Assembly (NCBI RefSeq): GCF_032062135.1
Contig: NC_092859.1
Location: 52,329,869 to 52,393,868 of the forward strand
Length of the DNA stretch: 64,000 nucleotides
DNA from: Pyxicephalus adspersus
Taxonomy: Eukaryota > Chordata > Amphibia > Anura > Pyxicephalidae
Direction of reading: 5' to 3'
The notes under the pieces are model-generated. The model was not told where the DNA came from, made no database searches, and saw only the letters and a list, made by a program, of their open reading frames with translations. Shown one piece after another: positions 1-10,773 of the stretch (within the stretch, counting starts at the first letter, position 1; each line of letters opens with the position of its first letter). Made by a program: the position numbers and the translations under genes.

Positions 1-235
1 AAGGTGTGAACCAGCCATTCTCAATAAGGTTCCTCCAGAGGTTGCTAGGGTTCCTTGTTCCGCCAATGAGTGACCTCACATTTATTTATGCCTGCATAGT
101 TCTGAGGCTAACTTCACATGGAAGAGCCAGCTGTATGACATTATTGATTTTTTTTAAGGTAGTATTTGCCACGATGTCTCAGGGTAGGATGGTTGACCCT
201 TCATGTCACTAGCCTGATTGGCACAGACCTGTACA
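1..235. repeat. Interspersed repeat fragment, cut by the window edge
   Basis: The stretch begins inside a repeat containing GTTCCTCCAGAGGTTGCTAG. A close relative lies at 63247-63345 (GTTCCTCCAGATGTTGCTAG followed by a similar tail), so this is a dispersed repeat and not a local duplication. No protein is recognisable. The class is unknown; a non-autonomous DNA transposon is possible. Confidence 0.5.
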
Positions 236-261
236 GGGTGCGAATCCTCTTTTCATCTGAA

Positions 262-603
262 AAAAAAGAAAGGGATTCTTCACTGTAAGGAGGGGATTCT
301 TCACTGTAAGGTCTGTAAAAATGTGGAATAGGTTTTTTCTGGAAGTAGTTTTAGCAAGTACTATAGATTGCTTTAAGAAAAAGCCCGACGTTTTTCTAGA
401 AGCGCAGAATATAACTGGGTAATAAATCTTTAAAGATCAACATCCGATTGCCTCGTGCAATTTTTTTACCCTGTTGGAGCAAATTAAACAAAGGTTTTTT
501 CTGCCTTCCTCTGGATCAACTATGTCTATAGGGTTTTGGAAAATGTTTATTTCAATAGTGGTTGAATTTGATGGACTTTTTTCAACCTAACTATGTAACT
601 ATT
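262..603 (+). mobile_element. CR1-like LINE, 3' end fragment
   Basis: This matches the 3' end of the longer CR1-like copies at 29267-30800 and 52170-55179: the segment reading 'ctgtaaggtctgtaaaaatgtgg', the 'ttaagaaaaagc...cttttctagaag' block, 'ggatcaactatgtctat' and the terminal 'ttcaacctaactatgtaact'. It is 5'-truncated, as is usual for LINEs. Near its start about 20 bp (gggattcttcactgtaagg) is repeated in tandem at 272-311, a small local duplication. No coding capacity remains. Confidence 0.75.
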
Positions 604-2413
604 ATTCAGCTTAATTCTTCCTTCAGCATGCTTCTTTAAATCACTCTTTACAAATAAGTTTGGATGGTGGGGCTCTAGTGCCACACGCCCAATATATGCC
701 ACTGTCTGGCCAATCCGCCATGTGGCCTCCAAAAGGAGCGGGAAATCTGCCAGTTGAAACTCATGGAGATTTGCTTCTCGTCCTTTTACACCGTTTGGAA
801 GAAATTCAGGCTGGACTGGCTGATGGTAAATGCTTGGACATTCTGATATGGTTTCTCCCATTTCTGCAATACAAAAGCATACATCTTTACTCTTTTTGGC
901 TCAATACTACTTTCCCATAGAAAATAGTACCCCTACCACAATCAAAGACTGTGACTTAAAAAAAAAAACATCAAAAGTACAAAAAATGGAAAAAAAACAG
1001 AATAGAAAGACAAAAAAGAAGCAGCAAAATACTCCCATGATGAACTCTGACTGTTAGAAAGCAGTCAGACAGGAAAATATCTCTCTGGATCTTTAAAAAA
1101 TTGTGCCTCTGTAAGTTCAATGCTGATTGTTACCTAGTAACAACATACCACAATCCGTCATCCTGATGTCCTGGCAAAGAATAGGCAGAGAAATAAACAT
1201 GGCGCAGGAAAATGCGCATGCATCGTACAGGACCCAAAAAGCCAGTGGAACAGAACAGCAAGGAGATGCCGAGAAATGAGTAAGCTCTCCCACCCGGCCA
1301 CCAAGCCATAGAGGAGTCATTTAAGCTCACTTAATGGCTACATACTCCCCCACAGCTTAGATAGGATTTACTGCAGTCACTGGTACTTCTCCCTGGTGAG
1401 ACTGAACCAGGGGATGAAGGATAGGGGAACAAGTCCTGGAGGGAGGACCAAAGAAGAACAGGGGCGGACCGGGGAAGAAATCTTTTAAAGGTTAATTTAG
1501 TGGTGCTGGGGTCAAGTTTTTTATTGATGTTCTTCTCACTCTCATTCCTCTCTAGAACATGCCTGCATTTAGATTTCCCTTATTACCATTTTAGGAGTGC
1601 CATTTCTAAATATTTGAAGGATCCAAGTGTTGATAACAACCCCAGTGCCAGCTTTATTCCAGAGAAAAAGACAATGACTAGGCAATCCTATCACTATTAG
1701 TTATTTTACAAAATTTCTTAGTAACACACAATGCACCAACAGACTGTTATTGTTAGAGTTGTAATGGTTAGGAGTCTTGTGAGCGGCAGAGTCCTAACCC
1801 ACCAGCAGAGAGAATGCTGGTGAAGAGATATGCTCAGGTGTTGTTCACATGCCTGTGACCAGATGGAGTGCAGGGTAAAGGGGCAGTCGATAGAGAATCA
1901 TATGACCTGGACCAGGAAGTGAGCAGGGACTTGGATCCTGAAGCAGAGTTGGTGCTGGAAGCAGGGGGAGTGCAATGTGAGTGAGCCTGAAGGAGGCACA
2001 GATCCCTTGGACTTGTAGGGATCTGTAACAGTTAGGAATTTAGAAAAACCTGATGATTTTAATAACACAGCACTTGTACTGGAAAGAGGCAATAGGGATT
2101 TCAACTAACTATTTTTCAACTAATTTTTGTAGGAACTATATGAAAATTGATATGTCCTAGTACTTAGGTAAAACAAATAGTTAAAACACTTTTTAAAGTG
2201 TTAGGAATTGTTTATCTAAAACAACACTTATTTTTTATAAATAAAAATCTCTGTGAATCTCATTCAGAAGCATAATGCACCTTCACTTCATCAATAATTT
2301 TTATTGTATAAACTATAAAATAACCTTATTACACAATAACTAAGTCTTGGGGCCCAATAGTCCACATGTCTGTTTTTGTGTGTTTGGTTAACACGCATGC
2401 ATTAACATACATA
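604..2413. other. No gene seen; unassigned intergenic or intronic DNA
   Basis: Reading frames here are short and none resembles a known protein. The GC-richer stretch 1760-2030 begins TGTAATGG and ends TCTGTAACA, so it could be a short solo LTR, but I find no matching target duplication. The rest is AT-rich and unremarkable. Confidence 0.4.
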
Positions 2414-2731
2414 GAGCCAGATTTATTGAAGTTCTCCAAGACTGAGTGATCGAACAAACTGGGAATGGAATACTAAAGATCATTTGCTATTAGTTGACAA
2501 GTGTTTTTAATTCTTAAACATATCCAATTTAGGTTTGCTGGATCACGCAAAATCACACGTAATAGTCCACCATCTTCAGTCTTGGAGAGCTTTATTAAAT
2601 CAGGCCCATTGTTTATGCAAATGATAGCAAATTATTTTAAAGAAATCCATTCAAGGTTTGCTGGATCAACTATGTTCTTCTGTGATAGTCTATCTCCAGT
2701 CTTGGAAAGCCTTAAAAAATCAGGCCCAATG
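2414..2731. repeat. Foldback repeat family, degraded copy plus an extra half copy
   Basis: The left end reads 'gccagatttattgaagttctccaagactg'. Near 2580-2606 its inverted partner appears as 'cagtcttggagagctttattaaatcaggccc', with 'ggtttgctggatca' just inside. The right half is then present again at 2640-2731. The same family is intact at 44125-44345 and 56800-57012. Open frames across it are artefacts of the repeat. Confidence 0.6.
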
Positions 2732-5700
2732 AGTCACATTATGAGTTGTAGTGAAATTTGATCAGTTTTGTACTTCAATTTTCAGTGTGATTTTGAATTC
2801 TACAATTAGTGGGTATTGATTTTGGTTTCCATTTACTGTTCTTACTATTTTGTTGAATAATTACATCAACAAAGATTTTGAACTGGATTGGTTAGTGAGA
2901 TCTGATATGTGTTTTTAGTGTTCTCCTAGTTTTAGATTAGTGTGTATGTGTATATAGTGTATATATATTGTTTTTCTAGAAGTCTTGAGACTTTTTTTAT
3001 AAACGTTTTAAGACAAGCGTTTTTTATCAACAATTAAAATATTTACTTCAAGGTGCAAAAATGGAGGGCTCCAGCTATGCCCATGGACATAGCTAGTGAG
3101 TATCCATTCTTCAGATATACTCTTTTTTGCCTAGAGCCCATTTGTGTGAACAGTTAAACCCATGTCTTCAAAATAAATGGGTAGATAAAGCGGTCAGGTA
3201 CAATTTATGCTCTTCCTTTTGTCCATCTATATTATCCACAGGTGTGAAGATTTTAAGGTTAAAAAATATCCTAAAATGAAACTGCTTTTATAGGGCATTG
3301 CATAAAACACTCCCCAAAAACAATGTTTCTTTTCTAACCCTAAAAGGAAATGTATTTATTTATTATTGTTTATGGTTAACCTGTTTAAAATTAGTTTCAT
3401 TACCAGTTTTTAAAATGCCCTTCCTAGTTCGTAGTATGTTTTAGCTTTTTAACATTGATAAAAGAAGTACTTGTTTTCTGTGTTAGCTTTTAAGTTTAAA
3501 ACTACCTGTGAATAATTTCACATTATATTCAGGGTGTTTGACAGCACTGTAAAAAATCGATGCAATATTGTAATGTAATTCTGTAGTACTGTTCATGTGG
3601 AAATGTTTCTTTAATTAAGTAACTTTTTGTGTTAATATCTAAGGTAACTATATTTATGCTAAAGGAAGCAGCTGTTATGCAGTTTATATTGTGAAATTAA
3701 CTCAAATGAGGCTTGTTACTGTTAAGAAGTTTATCTCACATGTTGCTTTTACAGTACGAATTATTCTCAGGAGACACATCATTAGTGTTTAAAAAAGTAG
3801 TTCAATTTACACTATACACAGTGTATTGTATAAATTTCATGAAACAGAAACCCTTCCTTCTTACTGTACTTGCATGACTGCATCATGAAACTGCCAAAGA
3901 TTACTGCATGGATGCTGTGTTTGTTCTGCCTCCATAAAGGTTAAATAATGCAATATTCATTGTATTCGTGGTGTTCCAGCTATCCGATGTCCAGTTTTGA
4001 TGTCCCTTGCTTCACATCAAAAACAGTTTTAGTAATTTGCTTTCTATGGTTGTCTGTTGTTATCCCACCTTGTACACAAAATACTACCTATGTGTATTCT
4101 GAGAATGATTGAAATACATATCATGATTTTATCTGAAAGTTGATAATTTTCCTGGAGGACCAAAAGTAACCTGGTACTTCTTCCAACATAACCACCATTG
4201 TATACTTCTGAGATAACTAAACCAGAAATCATTTTTTTTTTTAAGTATTTCATTTGAAGCTCATTCTTGCTAATCCGTTTGCAATATTTGTTTACCCAAT
4301 TTGAAAGAAAAAATCTTAAACTGCAGGCAAAGTTTCTGTTTTTGGCTACCAGGTATGATTTATAAATCTAGTCAGAAATTTAAAATCCTTTTTGAATGAT
4401 TTGTTAAAAAATAAATTCAATTTTTTTTCCCATTATTTTCTTATGCTACTTATGCCAATTTGTTTTGTATGTCGCTGCTGTTTTAATTACAGTTTTGTGT
4501 TATTACTACATACATTAATACTGCACATTATCTGTGCAAAATATAGATTGTATGCATCAGTTCTTTGTAATACAAGTATACCTCAATGTATATGAGCTTG
4601 AGAGTATGTGGTATATGCCTTAATGTTATTATTGACACAAAGATAGCGTCTTAATATAGACACAAAATTAGTGTCTTAATGTTGACACAAAGTTCGTGTC
4701 AGTGTTATATACTTGAATATAGGTTCCCTTAAACTATACTGTTTATAAAATACATAACTGTGTTTAAAATAAGTGATCTGCTGAATATTTTATGGTCCTG
4801 AGTTGTCCGTTTCCAGGTTTGAATTTTAGTATATAGCAGTGTAACTTAAAGCTGAGCTGCATACAGATTTAAAAGATGTAGGTATACAAAAAATAGGAAT
4901 AGAAGCTGCTAGGGACTAGATGTTTTTTTTATGTTGTGATACATTAAACCTTAGAATTAAAAAAAGGTGTACAATACTTTCTTTTAAACTTTTACTTGGA
5001 TTTTTTTATTTTGGGAAAATATTGTTAACATTTTTGCAGTTTTATTGGTTAGGCTTTTTCTCTTTTGTGAATGTTATATTTTATATTGTTTAAAATATTG
5101 TACATTTGTTGTGTGTGTATTGTATTACGAGTTGTGCAACAACATATGAAGACAAAATACTTTTTATTCCATAGTATGTAGTGAACATAGTGGTTTTACA
5201 TGGTAATTATTGTGTTTAGTGGTTTGGAAATACATGGGAAAGGATAATTGTAATTTTCTTCATTTTTGTCAGAATATACTGGTATTATAGGGTACAGCTT
5301 TTGTTTTTGGAATTGGACAATGAGTCGGTTTATAGGAGCCTGCAGATTTCTTGTATGGCTTCCAATTTGTGTCCTTGACAAAGATATCTCAGCTGCTGCA
5401 ATGTCTTGTACAATAGTAAAATATTACTCCAAACACATCAGATGTGCTGTGTATGCTGTTTTTTCCTGTCTAAAGTTAAATGTCAAGCTTAGGCAACAAA
5501 ATACGTATTAAAAAATTAGGATTGAATAAATATATTTATATTATATATATATATTTGTATGTATATTTTGCAGATGTAATTGAAACAACACAGTTGGGTA
5601 CTGTTACCAGTTGATATCATTTTATCTGTTGCACCTATTATAATATTAAATAAATAAAAAAAATTAATGCCAAACTGAGTAAATATATATCCTAAAGATA

Positions 5701-5931
5701 ATGAGTGTAATGAATGTGCAGTCAACAATGATTGACAAAGTATTCAAAATCCAAACATCTACATAATTAAACCACTTCTTAAAAGCAGACAAAATCCATT
5801 ATGTTGCTGGTGTATTAGAAGACCTTTTTGTTTCTCGTTTCATGAAACAACATCTGCTTCTTCAATAGGAACAATTTGTTTAAAGAAAAAGGAGCCACAG
5901 TTGTGGCTGAAATAATCAAATACATCAATAC
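2732..5931. other. No gene seen; long AT-rich unique-looking stretch
   Basis: About 3.2 kb with no recognisable protein or repeat. It is strongly AT-rich, with T runs and several short polyadenylation-like hexamers. It could be intron or an untranslated region, and the sequence alone does not decide. Confidence 0.4.
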
Positions 5932-6092
5932 AAATATATATACATCCAGCATCAAAATATCAAGAAAGTAGTCTTACTTATGGAGTACCTCAATATTCAA
6001 AGCACTGCAGAGAAAAACAGCCTTTTATAAGCTGTACTCCAAGAGTAAGACCACTTTCTTGCTATTTTGATGCTGGACATATATATAATTGG
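5932..6092. repeat. Inverted repeat with arms of about 46 bp and a 45-bp loop
   Basis: The left arm at about 5942-5988 (catccagcatcaaaatatca...tggagtac) pairs with the right arm at about 6034-6080 (gtactccaagagtaag...tgatgctggaca), with few mismatches. The outer flanks are AT dinucleotides on both sides ('atatatata' and 'atatatat'), so the fold may extend further. A small foldback transposon or a transcribed hairpin are the two readings. Confidence 0.7.
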
Positions 6093-6944
6093 AATTCTCA
6101 ACTTAAAATTCATCTGGCAACAAGGGATAACCAGGCAAAGCAAGAAAAGGTTGGTCTGGGAGATACAGGTGTTAACAGAAGATGTTCTTACCTTTATGTA
6201 CGTGAATAGTATAATGTTTCCCCATTAACTCCACAAAGCACTGTACCAGAAAAAGACAGCCAGATAAGTGTGAACAGAAGATTGGCACATGTGCTATGGT
6301 CAAGAGTTAGAACACCATTTGCCAAACATGTGTTCACTAAAATGTACAGGTGTGCAGGAGATGATGCAGGCGACAAACCAGAAATGACAAAATGCCGTAC
6401 ATGCAGGGCCGGCTTTGTACTTTTTTCTCTGTAGGCAAGCTAGCCCCCCCCCCCAACTGTCTTAAAACAGGCTCCTTACTGTATTTTGAAAGAGAAATAT
6501 GCCATTAAAAATAAATTCCCCTATTTTCCTCTCTTTTTATCACCTGTAAGAGGTCAGTGTAATATCACACCCCCAATAACATTTTATGTGATGATGAAAA
6601 GATTATGGAGGAAAGAAAAATACACACAATGTTTGTTCAATTGCTTCTTGATCTCACAGTATAATATGTTTATTTGGATCACAGGATTACATGGATTTCA
6701 TAGGCAGCAGACTATCGCTTCCTGCAATGTGTATAGGTCAGCTCTGTCCCTCTTACTAACACATCTGCACCCACACTACATACCCCCTAATATCCAAATC
6801 ACATGCCTTGTAATCTGGGATTACATCAAATGTTGAACAAGTGCTGGATGCCCTCGTAAAAATCACCCCTAAGGAAAGTTTGAAATTTGCTTTACTCATC
6901 AATTTAATGTAGAAGATGTATAGCGAGAGATAAACCACTCAACT
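6093..6944. other. No gene seen
   Basis: Unassigned DNA with a C homopolymer near 6444. The reading frame of 116 codons at 6486-6836 has no recognisable features and lies among repeats, so I do not call it a gene. Confidence 0.35.
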
Positions 6945-8186
6945 AAAGACTACACTTTCTACTGCAGTTCACTCTGCCAATACTCCTATAAACATTATGC
7001 ATTTCTTTTCGCCACTAGCATTCCACTTCTTCATGCTGCAAAGATACTCACAACTTCTTGGTCTGACCATGGTCATGACCCATTGTTTTTTCAGTATTTT
7101 CAGTGGACGAGAAGCCATTAAGTTCTCATTGATATCTAAATAAGGCTCTACTGGGGGAGCTGCTGCTGTGCAGTGAAATTAAAGCCCAGATTAAGGAATA
7201 TTTCTAATAAAATGGCCCAAAAATCTATGGTGAGAGAACAAAAAATGAAAATAACCTCACCACTGAATCAAGTCATTTTAAGTCATTATATCTGAAATAT
7301 CCATGCACTGAACCCAGCACAGATGTTTTACCCTTAGTAACAAACTCGGATCACTATTGGCCCACATGCTGAACCCGAGGATGAAGCTATATGCTTATAT
7401 CTTGTGGAGTTCTCAACATTCTACCAAAATGTTTATGCCGCTTCGCCCTCCCACCCTGAGTCTACATATGAGCGATACCCACATTAAAGGACTTTCATAA
7501 TAAACACATGCACAAGGACATCAAAGTGGAGGAAGTGCTTCAAGCTGTAAAATTCACCAAGGGTGGCAGTGCACAAGCCTGGGTGGATTTTCTAATACTT
7601 ACTATAAGACCTCTTCAAAAAATTTAGCTCCACATATGGTCGCCTATTATAATCACGAGAAGGTATTGTAGTCACTATGGATGGAAATAGAGCCTTCATT
7701 AGTTTAATTGAAAAACCAGGGAAAGACCACACTAATATCTCCAATTACCAACGAATCTCCCTAGTCAAAAGCCACCTCAAGATACTTACGAAAATATTAG
7801 CCGACCAACTTATCACATTTCTTCCTGGATATATTCACCTGGACCAGGTAGCCTTCATCCATCATCACCAAGCCCCATATCAATCCCAAAACCTTGGCAG
7901 CCTCTCGTGGGAGTACTTATTATTCCTACTGTGGAAAATGAAGTTCGGATCTCACTTCCTACATGTGCTGTATACAACACCCTTTATACAACACCCTCAG
8001 ATCAAATTTCATATGTTTAAAGTTAGAAGGGGGGCAAGGCAGGGCTGCCCCTTCTACCCACTACTATTCGCTTTGGTAAATGAACCTATGGCCATAGCAA
8101 TTGGATCCCATCCCTACATGAATTACTACAGGTATTACCTGTAGTTTCACTGAACACAAATGAGGCCTTTTTGCCGATGACATTTT
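6945..8186 (+). mobile_element. L1/Tx1-group LINE (L1-A), 5' segment of an interrupted copy
   Basis: Translation in shifting frames gives an ORF2 order: a piece of the endonuclease with the 'SWSDHG' catalytic signature near 7050-7072, a linker, then reverse transcriptase from about 7660. Stops and frameshifts are frequent, so this is an old copy. It stops at 'FFADDI' (8170-8186), where L1-B has inserted, and continues at 9095. The 5' boundary is approximate. Confidence 0.75.
7677..8144 (+). pseudogene. Reverse transcriptase fragment of L1-A
   Basis: The 155-codon open stretch carries recognisable L1 RT blocks: 'ISLIEKPGKD', a degraded 'NYRPISL' block (NYQRISLV), 'LAD(Q/R)L' and 'RRGARQGCP', which precedes the active site. 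Expected residues between the fingers and palm are missing or altered, and the frame closes before the FADD motif, which is found just beyond at about 8170. This is a decayed remnant of an RNA-dependent DNA polymerase used for target-primed reverse transcription. Confidence 0.8.
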
Positions 8187-9094
8187 GTTTTAATTGTTTT
8201 TATTGGTTTTACAAGAATAAGTTAACAACAAACAAATAAAAGGGCTACATACAAGATATTTGCATTACAACAATACATCTAACCATAGATCAAACAGTTT
8301 AAAATGTATCCATAATAAAACTAGACACAATACCACCTAATACCAAAACGCTTTAAGGGCAAATAAAGTAACAATAACCTTTCAATATGAGTGTCTAACA
8401 TTATGAACTGAAAACGAGGCCATGGATAGGAGTCCATGATAATATAGAGACTTATGGTTGAAACCATTACCTATACAAAAACAAACTTAAAACAGACATA
8501 TAAACTACCAACAAATTAGCCCTAGTAGGGGAATAGAAGAGGTGGGGGGGGTAGGTAGACAGGACAGGGACTATTCATTCTGCATAGGGACCCTCAACAC
8601 TCTGGTTGAAAATTCTCTTAGACATTATTTCCTTTAAAGGATTGAATATGGAGGGAGTCGTTGAACCAATCCCAGACAGACCATGTCATTTTGAATTGTT
8701 CCACGCGGTCATTATCATCCGCCACCAGCATTTCCATAAGGCGGATTTTCTCAAGTTCCAAAACCCAGTCCTTAATTGGAGGGGCTGTGGTTTGTTTCAA
8801 TAGACTCGGGATCAATGCCCCAGCAGCCGTGAGGAAGTGGCGTAGCTCGCCTTTTTTAATGGTCTTGAGTGATCCCGGAACAATAGAAAGGAGAGCCACC
8901 TTAGGACTATTAGAGATGGAGGACCCAGTGCATTCATTATACAACCGAATAATTGTCTCCCAAAAATGGAATATAATTGGGCATTCCCACCATATGTAAA
9001 GCACTGACCCCCTTTGTGAGTGACAATGCCAACATATATCAGACTGCTGGAGGGACAAACGGTACAAGTCCACTGGACAGCAATACCTTCTAGA
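8187..9094 (-). mobile_element. L1/Tx1-group LINE (L1-B), 3' end, inserted in L1-A
   Basis: A minus-strand LINE tail. The 151-codon frame at 8618-9073 is the C-terminal region of L1 ORF2, with the cysteine knuckle 'CWHC...WWECP' and the following helix-rich tail. The 3' UTR lies at 8187-8617. A 14-bp direct repeat, GCCGATGACATTTT, flanks it exactly (8173-8186 and 9095-9108), a target duplication of the length expected for L1-type insertion. The insert is 5'-truncated, opposite in orientation to its host, and younger than it. Confidence 0.88.
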
Positions 9095-9440
9095 GCCGAT
9101 GACATTTTAATGTACAAGTCCTCCCTGCTAATCACTATTTTAAATTTGCTGCACCTATTGAATTCCTTTACCAATGTCTCAGACCTGGCAGGCAATTGAA
9201 AGCAAATCTTAAACATTAACTAATCAGATCCCATGATGGCCCTTCTACAAGAAAATTTGGATTTCCAATGTGGTAAAAGTTCTATTACTTATCTTGGTAT
9301 CAATTTTACAACCCTTGATTAACTGTACAAAGCTAACTTTCACCCCTATCTCCAAATAATAATTTTAAATTACACCAGTCATGGGGTTCTATCATACCCA
9401 AAATTGATTTTGATCGTCATAAGAAGTATGAAACATTGTT
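9095..9440 (+). mobile_element. L1-A, 3' continuation after the L1-B insertion
   Basis: This resumes at the duplicated target: 'ADDILMYKSSL' is read directly from 9096 on, the sequence expected immediately after the RT active site. A 'ITYLGINF' block, typical downstream of FADD in L1-group RT, follows at about 9287. It decays by 9440, next to a tandem duplication of about 26 bp (cattgttaaaagtt..tgct, 9433-9481). Confidence 0.8.
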
Positions 9441-10579
9441 AAAAGTTTTGCTTTATATAACATTGTTAAAAGTTCTGCTATATGCGCCGCAGAGGAGTTG
9501 TAGGAATTAGTACTCTGCGACTTTCAGCATCCTTGTTTCCCTTTAGCTGTGTTTTCTCTTTCGGCGTCCCCTGCACTGAGCCTGTACAGCTGAAGGTAAT
9601 TTGGAGCTGTGCTGCAGCTAAAGAGCATAATATTTTGTGTTGTTTACTGCTGCTGACCATTGCCTGTTCCTGACCTATCGATTGTACGCTGCATAAACAG
9701 ACCTTTTGCCTGTGACCCAGATTCTTGTGCCTACTCTCTCTGTACCTCGTCTTTTGTACTGATCGCCGGTGTATGACCTTGGCTTTATAATACGGATTTG
9801 CCTTGTAGAACTTGTACTGCTTAATCAGCGGGCCCCTGGTCTTATGCCAGCCCATCCCCAGACGCCATCTCTTGCACATTAAGCCCTGAGGGCAACTGTG
9901 TGTTGGGTGTCTCCAGAGGCTGAGCAGAGATTTGCTAAAGGTGAAGACTGCGGCTCTAAATTGAGGGGCATGGGTCTGGTGAGTACTGGTGCTGACCAGA
10001 GCCTTACAGTTGCTTATAAAGAAAAGGCATAATCTTATTGTTGTAAACATTATTCTTTTTCCCCTGAGGGTTTGCAAAATATTAGAGTAAGGCGGTGTGT
10101 GATACCACTGACAAAACAATATCTATTTAAATTGAGAGAATGTGCTAGATATTTTGTGGTAGACGTTGCACTAGTCACAGTAGTAGTTTTATTTAAAAAA
10201 AAAAGTTTGCATATGTGTTTTAAAAAGCAGAGGTACAGGGCTTTTGATTTTTTTTTGTCAATTGAAACATTAATTAGTCCTCAGAGCAGAAGCAGAGTAC
10301 CTGTAAAGCTGGAACTGGTAACCTAAAAAAAAGGAAAATCTAAAAGGTAATTAAGGCAGGGATAAGTGATGTAGTACGGTGTTTCCACAATCTGCCCCAG
10401 TACAATGCAGAAACATTAGACCTGTACTGCCTCCAAGAAGCCTGCCTTCCATTATTTTAAACATGGTGGTGCCCGTCTCTTACTACTGCAACATGCTGCA
10501 TGTTGGCTGGATGACTCGTCATTGGTTTAAGGAATGTTAGTAAGCCATGATGGCCAGTTGTAGTTACAGTCAATTAGGT
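9441..10579. other. No gene seen; part looks like LTR or promoter-type repeat
   Basis: The segment 9480-10010 is GC-richer than its surroundings and ends 'gaccagagccttacag', which recalls the end 'gaccagggctgtacag' at 59425-59440. It could be a solo LTR. The 213-codon minus-strand frame at 9478-10119 has no recognisable domain, and its low-complexity basic composition fits noise. The rest (10085-10579) is unassigned. Confidence 0.35.
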
Positions 10580-10773
10580 TAAAAAAGAAATGTCCATCAA
10601 GTTCAATCACAAGGGAAATAAACGTACCCTAGATAAAAACCATATAGACATAGTTGATCCAGAGGAAGGCAAAAAACCTGGTTCAATTTGCTATAACAGG
10701 GGAAAAAATTATATCCTGATCCTGTGAGGCAATTGGATATTCCCTGGATCAACAGTCTTTGTTATCTTTACTT
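10580..10773 (-). mobile_element. CR1-like LINE (CR1-C), 3' terminal part
   Basis: Reverse complement of the CR1 3' end seen elsewhere: 'catatagacatagttgatccagaggaaggcaaaaaacc' and 'tcctgatcctgtgaggcaattggat'. It is cut at 10773 by L1-C and continues at 12748. The bases 10760-10773 (TGTTATCTTTACTT) form the left copy of the L1-C target duplication. Confidence 0.85.

Noticed and set aside
1760..2030. Solo LTR with TG/CA-type ends
   Set aside because: No target duplication and no second copy found in the window; mentioned only as a possibility.
2501..2761. Frame with internal repeats 'RFAGS' and 'VLESFIKSGP'
   Set aside because: The protein repeat is produced by duplicated foldback-element DNA.
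6486..6836. 116-codon plus-strand frame as a possible gene
   Set aside because: No signal peptide, domain or repeat structure, and no neighbouring exon signals; cannot be distinguished from chance.
9478..10119. 213-codon minus-strand frame, the longest in the window
   Set aside because: No recognisable domain, no homology to anything I know, and LTR-like DNA content; probably open by chance.
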